Assembly: GCF_008635795.1 (NCBI RefSeq)
Contig: NZ_VWRQ01000019.1
Span: 62,001-126,000, forward strand
DNA from: Paenibacillus tepidiphilus
Lineage (GTDB): Bacteria; Bacillota; Bacilli; Paenibacillales; Paenibacillaceae
DNA length: 64,000 bases
Direction of reading: 5' to 3'
Shown here: positions 8,671-17,245 of the stretch, piece by piece
How positions within the stretch are numbered: position 1 is the stretch's first letter
Layout of the letters: the number at the start of each line of letters is the position of its first letter
Notes under the pieces: generated by a model
Database searches by the model: none
Told to the model about the DNA's origin: nothing
What the model saw: only the letters and a program-made list of their open reading frames with translations
Program-made: the position numbers and the translations under genes

Positions 8671-8886
8671 CTAGTGTACGTCGTCGCTCCGGTATTCCAG
8701 TATGTCTCCGGGCTGACAATCCAGCGCTTTGCAAATGGCCTCCAGCGTTGCCAAACGGACAGCCTTGGCTTTGCCGTTCTTCAATATAGACATATTCGCC
8801 ATCGTGATTCCCACCCGCTCCGAGAGCTCGGTTACGCTCATCTTCCGTTTAGCCAGCATGACATCAATATTTATAATAATCGCCAT
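8671..8886 (-). CDS. Xre-family HTH regulator (partner of DUF2975 protein)
   Basis: A 71-residue protein made almost entirely of a Cro/CI-type HTH domain (MSVTELSERVGITMANMSILKNG, ending CQPGDILEY), the YozG-like minimal form. It starts at 8886 with GAGGTG six bases upstream; the in-frame GTG at 8895 lies inside that ribosome binding site. It follows the DUF2975 membrane-protein gene by 10 bp, an arrangement widely seen in Firmicutes. The pair is thought to act together, the regulator perhaps controlling its own operon, but the signal sensed is unknown. Confidence 0.85.
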   Translation of the reverse strand: MAIIINIDVMLAKRKMSVTELSERVGITMANMSILKNGKAKAVRLATLEAICKALDCQPGDILEYRSDDVH

Positions 8887-8896
8887 CGTTCTCACC

Positions 8897-9379
8897 TCAG
8901 ACCGTCAAGTCATTTTCGGATTTCAGTTCAATCGCTTGCTGCAGCAGCCGCTGGAGAACGGCGGCAAACACGGCAATCACCAGTGAAGCAAAGATAATGA
9001 TTAGCCCGATGGCCACAAGCCCTGGGGCATCGTCTTTGTCGGCCATGAGAAAATAGATCGGCATGCCGGCTGCAATTAAGCCGCTGATGGCGATTGCACA
9101 ATATTTAATCGTTGTAAGCGCCCGTACGGACAGCTCCGAGAAAGCCTCGTTCCTGTCGATATACCCCAGCAGTTTGAAGGCCTGGTATAGCGCATAATAG
9201 AACGGCACTGCCGAGGCATACAAATCGGCGGCGACCAGAACCTTCAGATAACTGTGTTCGGGATACAGCTCTGCGGCAAAACCGGCAATCTGCGGCACAA
9301 TAAAGATACACAGCGCCAGCACCGGTAATCCAATCACAATGACGGCTGCCTTCAAAAAAAGTGTGGTTCCACGTCCCAT
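8897..9379 (-). CDS. DUF2975 family membrane protein
   Basis: A 160-residue protein with four predicted membrane helices (about residues 7-30, 43-65, 88-110 and 122-145) and short charged tails, matching DUF2975. GAGGGAG lies upstream of the ATG on the minus strand. It is the first gene of a two-gene operon with the Xre regulator. Function of the family is not known; a membrane-signal or regulator-sequestering role is an inference from its constant association with the small HTH protein. Confidence 0.82.
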   Translation of the reverse strand: MGRGTTLFLKAAVIVIGLPVLALCIFIVPQIAGFAAELYPEHSYLKVLVAADLYASAVPFYYALYQAFKLLGYIDRNEAFSELSVRALTTIKYCAIAISGLIAAGMPIYFLMADKDDAPGLVAIGLIIIFASLVIAVFAAVLQRLLQQAIELKSENDLTV

Positions 9380-9510
9380 TCTAACTCCCTCGCTTGTTCA
9401 TGATTTTAATCCAATATAACATGCGTAATATCGTAAAACAATAAAAAAGTATTAAATAATAATACAAAGTTATCGGGGAAGATATAGTCTTTTCAATAAA
9501 GGACAGTTGG

Positions 9511-9542
9511 TATAATATAAGTGTATTGCGAACGCCAGTTCG
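9511..9542 (+). promoter_or_regulatory. Promoter with LexA-like palindrome before Nudix gene
   Basis: A TATAAT -10 box at 9511-9516 is followed by CGAACGCCAGTTCG at 9529-9542, which matches the B. subtilis LexA half-sites CGAAC-N4-GTTCG exactly in both arms. The central four bases do not follow the preferred RNRY. The -35 region is weak. A site just downstream of the -10 would block transcription when occupied. Confidence 0.45.
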
Positions 9543-9559
9543 ATGGAGGCGTAAATTGA

Positions 9560-10012
9560 ATGTCAGGAGGGGCTATTTTGGCGGATGGTTATTTATTGAG
9601 CGTTGTGCATGTATTCCTGATACAGGATGAACGTATTCTGCTGCTCCGGCGCAGAAATACAGGGCGTCACGACGGAGAATACGGCCTGCCTGCAGGCCGG
9701 CTGGAGCGGGGAGAAGAGGTTCATTCGGCCGCCATCCGGGAGACAGAGGAGGAATGCGGAGTGATCATTTCGCGGGATAATTTGAGAATGGTCTGTGTGA
9801 TGCAGGTCCGGACAGCGGAATCGGAGCGTGTTGATTTCTTCTTTACTGCCAAGGATTGGGCGGGTGAGCCCCGGAATATGGAGCCGGAGAAATGCGATGA
9901 TCTGCGCTGGTTTCCGCTGGACCGTCTGCCGGATAACCTGATCCTCCATGACCGCCTGGCGCTGGACAAGCACAGACAGGGAGAGTGGTTCTTCAGTTTG
10001 GGCTGGGAATAG
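9560..10012 (+). CDS. Nudix hydrolase
   Basis: A 150-residue Nudix hydrolase with an intact Nudix box at residues 46-68 (GRLERGE ... RETEEECG) and the downstream CDDLRWFPLDRLP motif common in MutT/ADP-ribose-type members. Two starts are possible: ATG at 9560, with GGAGG at 9545-9549, or TTG at 9578, with AGGAGGGG at 9566-9573. The longer form is listed. A LexA-like palindrome lies between the -10 box and the start, which would fit a nucleotide-sanitising role under DNA damage, but this link is only suggested by the site. Confidence 0.85.
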   Translation: MSGGAILADGYLLSVVHVFLIQDERILLLRRRNTGRHDGEYGLPAGRLERGEEVHSAAIRETEEECGVIISRDNLRMVCVMQVRTAESERVDFFFTAKDWAGEPRNMEPEKCDDLRWFPLDRLPDNLILHDRLALDKHRQGEWFFSLGWE

Positions 10013-10108
10013 GTTACCGGCAATTTAATATGGTCTGATCCTGCAAAATTGTGTATGCTTGAATCTGCATGAAAGCTCTGAAATACATAGCAAGGGGATT
10101 TGCAGGAA

Positions 10109-10873
10109 ATGGACCAAATGAGTACGGGTATTATTGTCCTTCTGATTATTTGCGGCTTTCTGGCAGGGCTGATCGACTCCGTGGTCGGCGGCGGCGGCCT
10201 GATCAGCATCCCGGCACTGCTGGCGGCGGGCATTCCCGTCCCTCTGCTGCTGGGGAGCAATAAGCTCGCGGGAACACTGTGTTCCCTGACGAGCACGGCG
10301 TCTTTTCTGAGGTCGGGCAAAATCGACTTCCGGGCAGTCGGCAGACTGATTCCCTTATCGGTCATCGGTGCGGTAGGCGGTGCACTCACCGTGCGTCAGG
10401 TGCCTTCCGAGTTTCTGAAGCCGCTTGTGATCGTCATGCTGATAGCCATTACCTTGTATACACTCTTCAAAAAATCCTGGGGCGACGTCTCCACCTACTC
10501 CGGTGACAGCAGAAGAACACGTTATATCGGGATGCTCGCCGCGTTCGTGATCGGGTTCTATGACGGCTTCTTCGGACCGGGCACCGGGTCGTTCCTGATC
10601 TTTGCCTTTCTGCTGATGGGCTTTGAATTTGTGACTGCCGCCGGCAATGCCAAGGTGCTGAATTTTGCCAGTAATATTTCCGGTCTGCTGACCTTTATAT
10701 TCGTAGGCTCTGTGAGCTTCGTCTATGGACTGATGATCGGCATTCCGATGATTATCGGCGCACTCGTCGGCTCGAAGCTCGCGATCCGCAAGGGGGCCGC
10801 TTATATTCGGCCATTGTTCATTACCGTGACCCTTGTGCTGATCGGCAAGCAGATTTGGGATACGCTACACTAA
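10109..10873 (+). CDS. TSUP family transporter (TauE/SafE-like)
   Basis: A 254-residue membrane protein of the TSUP (sulfite exporter TauE/SafE) family, expected to move an organic or inorganic sulfur anion or similar across the membrane. The signature loop GLIDSVVGGGGLISIPALL at residues about 19-37 and its second copy (FYDGFFGPGTGSFLIFAFLL) are both present, giving the two-fold repeat of four helices each. ATG at 10109 is chosen over TTG 10100, which is too near the AAGGGG sequence; ATG 10118 remains possible. The substrate is unknown. GNAT and AlaX genes follow in the same direction. Confidence 0.88.
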   Translation: MDQMSTGIIVLLIICGFLAGLIDSVVGGGGLISIPALLAAGIPVPLLLGSNKLAGTLCSLTSTASFLRSGKIDFRAVGRLIPLSVIGAVGGALTVRQVPSEFLKPLVIVMLIAITLYTLFKKSWGDVSTYSGDSRRTRYIGMLAAFVIGFYDGFFGPGTGSFLIFAFLLMGFEFVTAAGNAKVLNFASNISGLLTFIFVGSVSFVYGLMIGIPMIIGALVGSKLAIRKGAAYIRPLFITVTLVLIGKQIWDTLH

Positions 10874-10908
10874 TACGAGAGATAACAATCCATGGAGTTG
10901 AATGTTAA

Positions 10909-11373
10909 ATGAATATCCATTTGGTAAGTAAAGAAGCTGCCTGGAAGCTTCGGCATGAGGTCATGTGGCCGGAGCGCGAGCCCGAATATGTGCGCATTGA
11001 CGGAGATGATGCAGCAGAGCATTACGGGCTGCTGGACGGAGAACGGCTGGTATCCGTCGTGTCTTTGTTCCGCGAAGGCGAGGAGGCACAGTTCCGCAAG
11101 TTCGCTACATTGGAAGCTGAGCAGGGCAAGGGTTATGGTACCCGGCTGCTGGAGTATGTGCTTGCAGCGGCGGCTGCGGGTGGAGCAGAGCGGATATATT
11201 GCAACGCCCGCAGCAATAAAGCGGGGTTCTATGCGAAGTTCGGGCTTGCCCCTACAGGGGAAAGCTTCCATAAAGGCGGCAAAGAATATGTAATTATGGA
11301 GCGGCGGATCGGCGCTGCCCGGCCGCAACCATCAGAAGGGGATGCTATCCATGACGAAGAAGCTTTACTATGA
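10909..11373 (+). CDS. GNAT family N-acetyltransferase
   Basis: A 154-residue GNAT acetyltransferase. The acetyl-CoA binding motif is visible as QGKGYGTRLLEYV (about residues 71-83), preceded by the beta strand FRKFATLEAE and followed by the typical NKAGFYAKFGLAPTGESF region. The C-terminus runs past the start of the next gene: its last 23 bases overlap the AlaX-like frame at 11351, which indicates translational coupling. The acceptor substrate is unknown, although coupling to an Ala-tRNA editing enzyme is worth noting. Confidence 0.85.
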   Translation: MNIHLVSKEAAWKLRHEVMWPEREPEYVRIDGDDAAEHYGLLDGERLVSVVSLFREGEEAQFRKFATLEAEQGKGYGTRLLEYVLAAAAAGGAERIYCNARSNKAGFYAKFGLAPTGESFHKGGKEYVIMERRIGAARPQPSEGDAIHDEEALL

Positions 11374-12541
11374 ATCGGCCGATATAGCGGAATGGCAGAC
11401 GGTAGTCACCGGAAGTCTGCAAAGAGAAGGCAAGGAATATGTAACGCTGGCCGAAACGGCGCTTTACCCGCACGGCGGAGGCCAGCCCTGCGACACCGGA
11501 CAAATCGGCGGCGTGCCTGTACTGGATGTTATTCTGGAGGGCGAAGAAGTGCTGCACCTGGTGGAAGCTGCGCTCCCGGTCGGAGAAGCCGTGCATTGTA
11601 CCATCGACTGGGAGCGCCGTTTCGATCATATGCAGCAGCACAGCGGCCAGCATCTGCTCTCGGCGGTCTTCCGCGAATCATTCGGAGCACAGACGTTAAG
11701 CTTCCATCTGGGAGCGGACTATGCCACGATTGATATCGCCCTGCCGGAGCTGGAGCCGGAGCAGCTGGCCACGGTGGAAGCGGAGGTAAACCGGCAGATT
11801 TATCGCAATCATCCGATCACCAGCTATTTCGTCAGTGAAGCGGAGCTGGCCCGGCTGCCGCTGGCCAAGCAGCCCAAGGTTACGGAGAATTTCCGGATCG
11901 TCGAGATTGCGGGTATAGAATATAACGCCTGCGGCGGTACCCATGTATCCGCCACGGGCGCGATTGGCATGATCAAGCTGCTGCGCGCCGATAAGCAGAA
12001 GGGAAATGTGCGGGTGACCTTCAAATGCGGAGGCCGCGCCCTGCGCGAATTCAATGACCAGTCGCGGATTCTTGGCGTCCTGGCAGCCAAGTACAACACC
12101 GGCAAGGATGAGATTATAGACCGGATCGAGAAGTGGGAGCAGGAGCAGAAGCGGCTGGAGGCAGAACTGGCCGAGCTCAGGGAGACCAACGACGGCTATG
12201 CCGCGAAGGAGCTGCTGGCGGCTCTTGCGCCGGGCGCCGGGCTGCTCAGCCGCATCTTCGAAGCGAAGTCGCTGAAGGAGCTGCAAAGCCTGGCCGCGAA
12301 GCTCACGGCGCTGACCGATCTGCCCGTGCTGCTGCTCTCGTCAGCAGAGAATAAAGCGGTGCTGGCCCACAGCGGGCAGGCCGGCTTCTCCTGCGGGGCA
12401 TTCTTCAAAGCCGAGCTGGGTGCCTTCCAGGGCAAGGGCGGCGGCAGCGACAGGCTGGCCCAGGCCGGGTTCCCGGAATGGGAGAATGCGCAGGCGTTCT
12501 ATGAATTTGCCGGGGAGAGACTCTCCGGTGCAGGGGAGTAA
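11351..12541 (+). CDS. AlaX-type trans-editing protein with DHHA1 domain
   Basis: A 396-residue protein homologous to the editing half of alanyl-tRNA synthetase, the long AlaX form. It should hydrolyse mischarged Ser- or Gly-tRNA-Ala. The editing-site zinc ligands are visible as HSGQH at residues 97-101 and the CGGTH motif near 195-199. A coiled coil (about 245-285) follows, then a DHHA1 domain with the GKGGGSDRLAQAGF signature near the C-terminus. No aminoacylation domain is present. ATG at 11351 is nine bases after AGAAGGGG, while ATG 11342 is too close. It overlaps the upstream GNAT gene. Confidence 0.92.
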   Translation: MTKKLYYESADIAEWQTVVTGSLQREGKEYVTLAETALYPHGGGQPCDTGQIGGVPVLDVILEGEEVLHLVEAALPVGEAVHCTIDWERRFDHMQQHSGQHLLSAVFRESFGAQTLSFHLGADYATIDIALPELEPEQLATVEAEVNRQIYRNHPITSYFVSEAELARLPLAKQPKVTENFRIVEIAGIEYNACGGTHVSATGAIGMIKLLRADKQKGNVRVTFKCGGRALREFNDQSRILGVLAAKYNTGKDEIIDRIEKWEQEQKRLEAELAELRETNDGYAAKELLAALAPGAGLLSRIFEAKSLKELQSLAAKLTALTDLPVLLLSSAENKAVLAHSGQAGFSCGAFFKAELGAFQGKGGGSDRLAQAGFPEWENAQAFYEFAGERLSGAGE

Positions 12542-12626
12542 CCGAGCGCCGGTTTAGAGGCGGCCTGGAGCGTTGTTAATTCAATGGCCCGGCTTAAGCA
12601 CAGGGAGACATCTGATGCTTGCTTAC

Positions 12627-12673
12627 AAGAGTGTTCTGCAGCCGCCCACGCGGCTTGCCGGACACTCTTTTGG
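12627..12673 (+). terminator. Terminator after the AlaX operon
   Basis: The stem AAGAGTGT (12627-12634) pairs with ACACTCTT (12662-12669); an inner GCCGC/GCGGC hairpin sits in the loop and a short T-run follows. Confidence 0.7.
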
Positions 12674-12870
12674 TATAGGCGAAATAATGTTTACGTTCAA
12701 TCTCTCGCCAGCGTACATTTGAACTTCCGGTCGCTTCCCGCCGCTAGATTTCTTGATTAATACCGCTAGTTGCGTTTCCCGCCTCCGCCCGATGGCTTTC
12801 CGCAGTAGAGCGGATACCAGAAGCACGAACTGTCATCGTTTTAAGCTGCTGAAAATATATCGTTCACAGC

Positions 12871-13061
12871 AATTAGTTCGATTTTCGCACACTATTTCAG
12901 TCTGAATTACGGATTTCAGCAATCTAATTCGATTATCGCCACTTAATATGGTCGAAATTGATGAGATTACTATTTTTCACCCATATTAGGTTGCGGAAAT
13001 CCAACTAAGTGTCTGATTATGCTCTATGTAGGTCAAATTAAGTGACGATTTTCCAACTACG
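12871..13061. repeat. Structured intergenic repeat, copy 1
   Basis: A 191-bp element built of four related ~27-base motifs, two in one orientation and then two inverted. Motif a (12871-12895) reads AATTAGTTCGATTTTCGCAC; b (12921-12951) contains TCGATTATCGCCACTTAATA; c (12981-13009) and d (13033-13061) are reverse-complement forms (AAATTAAGTGACGATTTTCC). Copies of the same size and order are at 19161-19348 and 30133-30320. The element is AT-rich compared with its surroundings and has no coding potential. The rest of the 790-bp gap between 12542 and 13330 holds a terminator and the promoter region of the next gene; I see no gene in it. Confidence 0.8.
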
Positions 13062-13252
13062 TCCGCGAACAGGGGTTGCTTTTCGTTCCTCATAACTATA
13101 CAGAGCCGGACAGAGCTGGCTGCCAGCGGATTTTACAGCAATTAGCGGTATTCATCAGAAAATCGGGTAACGAGGAACGGAATCGGCAGCGGACGGAAGT
13201 CCATAGCTTTGCCGAATTCACTTTCCAGCCTTATTCAGCCCTAATCTTAAGT

Positions 13253-13298
13253 TTAACTTATATAGTTAAGGATTATTTAATAACTGTCCCGTTATAAT
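13253..13298 (+). promoter_or_regulatory. Promoter with inverted repeat for the ABC/two-component unit
   Basis: TTAACT-N5-AGTTAA at 13253-13269 is centred about 44 bp before the expected start point of a TATAAT promoter (13293-13298) that lacks a good -35. This is the position expected for an activating OmpR-family response regulator, and such a gene lies in the same cluster at 16565. Confidence 0.5.
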
Positions 13299-13330
13299 CG
13301 CTTCAGAGCATAAGGAAAGGGGCTACATAC

Positions 13331-15682
13331 ATGTTTCTGAAGATTCTCAAGAAAGATCTGCAGCGCAAGAAAACGATGAACCTGGTACTGCTGGTGCTGG
13401 TCATCCTGGCTTCGACGCTTGTGGCAAGCGGCACCAATCTGCTGTACACGACCTCGACGGCGATTAACAGTTTCATTGACAAGAGTAACGTTGCCGATCT
13501 CATTATCACGACAGCGGATAATCCTGAGACGGGTAGCGCCATCAGCGCCTGGACGGAAGGGCAGCAGAACATTCAGGCGGTCTATTCACAGCAGCTCATT
13601 AATGTTCTGGCCAAACAAATCGGTCTGCCGGAAGGGCGCAAGGCAATATCCACCAATGTCGGGCTGCTGCTGTCCACCGTTCCGGAGAAGGTCAACCTGG
13701 TCTTTAATGAACATAATAGCAGTCTGACCGTGAAACCGGGAGAAATTGCTCTGCCGGTCAGCATCGGAAACGCCACTGGACTGCAAACCGGTGATGTGAT
13801 GGAGTTACGTCTTGCGGGCGTCACCAGAACCTTTACCGTATCCGGATTCTTTAAGGATGCATACCTGGGGTCCGATCTGCTGACGATTAAACGAATGATC
13901 ATATCCGCAGAAGATTTCACATCCATCCGGGATGCGGTGGCTTCCGAATCTTTGACCAAGCTGTGGAGCTTTGTGGCTGCGGCGGGCACGCCGGGCGGGG
14001 GGTTGTCTACAGCCCTGTCGAAGACGGATATTCCGGTCAGCTTCGAGATTGACAAAAGTCTGGTCAACGCCTCTTTTCTCACGGACCGGATTATCGCCGC
14101 ATTGATTGTGGCTATCAGCCTGTTTCTGATTTGCATTGCATTTCTCACCTTGCGCTTCACCATCGTATCGACCCTGCAGGATGAATACCGGAGCATCGGC
14201 ATCATGAAGGCGATAGGCTTCAATAATTTCAGTATTAAGCGGCTGTATCTGGTCAAATATCTGGTGCTCGCCTCGGCTGGCGGAGTTGTCGGTCTGTTTC
14301 TCCAAATGCCGCTGACCCAGGCGATGTCCAGCAGTATCTCCCAGTACATCATTGTTCCAGATAGCTTTGCTGGAGATGCAGTCGCAGCAGGCAGCGTAGC
14401 GGTGACTGTGGTCATCATCCTGCTCTTTTGCCTGCAGTGTATGCGCGCAATCAGCAAAGCCTCGGCTATCGACGCCATCAGGCTGGGCCATACCGGAGAG
14501 CGGTTCGGCAAATCGCGGGTCATCCGGCTGCACCGCAGCAGAATCCTGCCACCAACGGTAGCGCTGGCGCTGGGCGACGTGCTGGGCAAGCTGCGCAGCT
14601 ACACGACCCTGATTGTTACGGTGGTGCTGAGCACGGCGGTGATGATTATCCCGATTAATTTGATACATACCATATCCACGCCATCCTTCATTCAGTATTT
14701 CGGCACCGCACCGGCGGATTTCTACACCAAGAGCGAGATTGCCGATGTTCCGCTGTCTGTGGTGCATCAGGAAATGGAGCGTCTCAAGCAAGTGTTTCAG
14801 GAACACGATTACCCGGCAGCGTTGTCGGTGGACTATACCTTCGTGACGAAGTACATCTCGGATGACGGCGAAGACAGCCGGAATATCGGCGGCATCAAGA
14901 GCGAGCCGGCGGCAGAGCATTTATATCTGGAGGGGGTCAGCCCGCAGCTGGCGAATGAAATTGCCATTACCAGCATCATGTCCGAGAACTATGACAAACA
15001 GCCCGGGGATAGTATTGTGTTTGAGATCGACGGGAAACGAAGCACGTTTCTGATCACCGGCATTTTTCAGACCATTTCCAATGAGGGCTATATGGTGCGG
15101 GTGTCTCAGGAGTATGTTCCGCAGACGGTAACCAGTTATCAATTCGGCGGGACCCTTGAAGCTCCGGCCAAAGAGAAGCCCGCACTGATCGCGCAAATGA
15201 AGCAGGAGCTGTCCGAGCTGGAAATAAAAAGCGGAGAAGATATGCTGTCCGTGGTAATTGGCGGTTTCATGGGACGGCTGCAGAGCGTCAAGGCGCTGCT
15301 GATCGGCATTGTGTGCCTGATTGTCTTCTTCATTGCCAGCCTGTTCGTCCGGCTGCTGATCGCCAAGGAAGTGCGGGGCATCGCCGTGATGAAGAGCCTG
15401 GGCTTCACCAGCGGGCAAATCCGGCATTGGCAGATGCTGCGCATACTGTTCCTGATGATAGGTTCCCTGGCGGTAGGGGTGGTTGCGGCCAATCTGCTGG
15501 GTGAGCGCATGTTCGCGGTAATCTTCCGGATGTTCGGCATCACACATCTGGAATTTGCGATCGCGCCTCTGGAGGTCTATCTGCTGTATCCGGCATTGCT
15601 GCTGACAGTAGTAGTGCTTGCCGTCTACAGCAGCTGCGGGCAAATTAAACGGGTGCAGGTCTGGAATATGAACATGGAATAA
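13331..15682 (+). CDS. ABC transporter permease, FtsX-like (two domains)
   Basis: A 783-residue permease with two FtsX-type units. One helix near residues 15-37 precedes an extracellular domain (about 38-255); a three-helix bundle follows at 258-370. A fifth helix at about 427-447 leads into a second extracellular domain (448-655) and a last three-helix bundle to the end. The repeated motif EYRSIGIMKAIGFNNFSI and its counterpart EVRGIAVMKSLGFTSGQI mark both units. It belongs with the ATPase at 15728. Such MacB-type exporters move peptides, lipoproteins or antibiotics rather than importing nutrients. RBS is AAAGGGG. The neighbouring two-component genes suggest that expression responds to the substrate. 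Confidence 0.9.
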   Translation: MFLKILKKDLQRKKTMNLVLLVLVILASTLVASGTNLLYTTSTAINSFIDKSNVADLIITTADNPETGSAISAWTEGQQNIQAVYSQQLINVLAKQIGLPEGRKAISTNVGLLLSTVPEKVNLVFNEHNSSLTVKPGEIALPVSIGNATGLQTGDVMELRLAGVTRTFTVSGFFKDAYLGSDLLTIKRMIISAEDFTSIRDAVASESLTKLWSFVAAAGTPGGGLSTALSKTDIPVSFEIDKSLVNASFLTDRIIAALIVAISLFLICIAFLTLRFTIVSTLQDEYRSIGIMKAIGFNNFSIKRLYLVKYLVLASAGGVVGLFLQMPLTQAMSSSISQYIIVPDSFAGDAVAAGSVAVTVVIILLFCLQCMRAISKASAIDAIRLGHTGERFGKSRVIRLHRSRILPPTVALALGDVLGKLRSYTTLIVTVVLSTAVMIIPINLIHTISTPSFIQYFGTAPADFYTKSEIADVPLSVVHQEMERLKQVFQEHDYPAALSVDYTFVTKYISDDGEDSRNIGGIKSEPAAEHLYLEGVSPQLANEIAITSIMSENYDKQPGDSIVFEIDGKRSTFLITGIFQTISNEGYMVRVSQEYVPQTVTSYQFGGTLEAPAKEKPALIAQMKQELSELEIKSGEDMLSVVIGGFMGRLQSVKALLIGIVCLIVFFIASLFVRLLIAKEVRGIAVMKSLGFTSGQIRHWQMLRILFLMIGSLAVGVVAANLLGERMFAVIFRMFGITHLEFAIAPLEVYLLYPALLLTVVVLAVYSSCGQIKRVQVWNMNME

Positions 15683-15727
15683 AATAATCCCACACAGTGG
15701 AAACGATATAAATGGAGGGAATACGCT

Positions 15728-16504
15728 ATGAGCGCTGTTCTGGAGGTTCGAAATCTGTGCAAGACTTACATTGTCAACAAAGCCCAAAACCATGTGCTGC
15801 GGAATATCAGCTTCACCCTGGAGCAAGGCGAATTTGTATCGGTTATGGGTCCGTCCGGTTCGGGAAAATCCACCCTCCTGTACACCGTCAGCGGAATGGA
15901 CCGCTCCACTGCCGGTGAAGTCATCTTCGACCGGCAGAAGCTGGACGGATTAGGCGATAAGCAAATGGCCGAAATCAGGCTTACGCAGATGGGCTTTATT
16001 TTTCAGCAAATGGTCATGCTCGGCAATCTGTCGGTTTATGATAATATAATTCTGGCAGGCTATCAGAGCCTGAGGAGCAAGGGCAGCACCCGTACCCGCA
16101 CCCAGGTGAACGAGCATGCTGACCGGCTGATGCGTAAGCTGAACATTATTGATCTGGCGGGCCATGATATTACCGAGGTCTCAGGCGGTCAACTGCAGCG
16201 GGCTTGTATCTGCCGTTCGCTGATCAATGAACCGACCATGCTGTTCGCCGACGAGCCGACGGGGGCGCTCAATTCCCAGGCGGCGAAGGAAGTGCTGGAG
16301 GAGCTGTGCCGGATTAACCGTGAAGGCACCAGTATAATGATGGTAACGCATGATGCGAAGGTGGCGGCGCAGACCGATAAGGTGCTGTACATGCTGGACG
16401 GCAATATTCAGGGTGAATTTCAGCTGGGCAAATATACGGGGGAGACGGAGCTGCGCGAACGGGAACGCAGGCTGAACGAATGGCTGATGGCGATGGGCTG
16501 GTAG
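15728..16504 (+). CDS. ABC transporter ATP-binding protein
   Basis: A 258-residue ATPase for the FtsX-like permease. Walker A is GPSGSGKST at residues 41-49, the signature is SGGQLQRA, and Walker B is MLFADEPTGAL; this last form is typical of the MacB/LolD/BceA subgroup. The gene follows the permease by 45 bp with GGAGGGAATACGCT before the ATG. A C-terminal extension (GETELRERERRLNEWLMAMGW) is longer than in the minimal LolD form. Confidence 0.93.
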   Translation: MSAVLEVRNLCKTYIVNKAQNHVLRNISFTLEQGEFVSVMGPSGSGKSTLLYTVSGMDRSTAGEVIFDRQKLDGLGDKQMAEIRLTQMGFIFQQMVMLGNLSVYDNIILAGYQSLRSKGSTRTRTQVNEHADRLMRKLNIIDLAGHDITEVSGGQLQRACICRSLINEPTMLFADEPTGALNSQAAKEVLEELCRINREGTSIMMVTHDAKVAAQTDKVLYMLDGNIQGEFQLGKYTGETELRERERRLNEWLMAMGW

Positions 16505-16564
16505 GCGGCCAGGCTGGAAATACGTTTCTGCCGTGAGCTGCCGTACCTGCAAGGGAGGGGAACC

Positions 16565-17245
16565 ATGGCGGATATATTAATGATTGAAGATAACCGTGAG
16601 CTGGCGGATGTGATTCGCGATTTTTTGCAGGCAGAGGGTTATTCGGTGCATACTGCGGTTACAGGCGAAGAGGGACTTGATTATTTGGAGCGGAGTGCGG
16701 TCAAGCTGCTGCTGCTGGATATTATGCTGCCCGGGCTCGACGGATTTGCCGTCTGTGCCAAGGTCAGGGAACGGTATAACCTGCCGATTCTGATCATGAG
16801 CGCGCGGCACGGCGACGACAACAAGATTATCGGGCTGGAGCTAGGGGCGGACGATTATTTGGAAAAGCCTTTTTCGGTGCAGCTCTTGACGGCCAAAGTG
16901 AAAGCGCAGCTGCGCCGCAGCTATGACATGAAGGCGGATAAACAGCTTCTGGCCGACGGGGATATTGTAGTAGACCGTGACGCCATGCAGGTATTCAAGA
17001 ACGGAACGCCGCTGCCAATGACGATGAAGGAATATGAGCTGCTGGTGCTGCTGCTGGATCATAACGGCAAGGCGCTGCGCAAGGAGTGGCTGTTCCAGCA
17101 GGTGTGGGGGGCAGACAGCTTCAGCGAGCCGTCTACACTTACAGTACATATCAACAAGCTGCGTGACAAAATCGAGCATAACCCCAAGGAGCCGCGACGC
17201 ATCGTCACGGTATGGGGCGTCGGATACAAGTATGAAACGGTTTAA
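16565..17245 (+). CDS. OmpR-family response regulator
   Basis: A 226-residue response regulator. The receiver domain (1-120) has the acidic pocket IEDN at residues 7-10, phospho-acceptor Asp52 (LLLLDIMLPG) and Lys near 101 (LEKPFS). The winged-helix effector domain covers about 130-226 and ends with RRIVTVWGVGYKYE. Its last 14 bases overlap the sensor kinase start. It probably binds the inverted repeat at 13253-13269 to activate the exporter operon, an inference from gene order. Confidence 0.93.
   Translation: MADILMIEDNRELADVIRDFLQAEGYSVHTAVTGEEGLDYLERSAVKLLLLDIMLPGLDGFAVCAKVRERYNLPILIMSARHGDDNKIIGLELGADDYLEKPFSVQLLTAKVKAQLRRSYDMKADKQLLADGDIVVDRDAMQVFKNGTPLPMTMKEYELLVLLLDHNGKALRKEWLFQQVWGADSFSEPSTLTVHINKLRDKIEHNPKEPRRIVTVWGVGYKYETV

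Noticed and set aside
12623..12826. 67-codon minus-strand ORF in the gap before the first repeat
   Set aside because: No ribosome binding site, overlaps the AlaX terminator and has no protein-like features.
13582..14920. Long minus-strand ORFs (335 and 371 codons) opposite the FtsX permease
   Set aside because: They lie wholly within a well-supported gene, have no ribosome binding site and have a composition typical of antisense frames of GC-rich DNA.
17034..17231. N-terminal extension of the sensor kinase
   Set aside because: It reads the response-regulator gene out of frame and is Cys/Arg/Ser-rich; ATG 17232 starts with a normal membrane helix.
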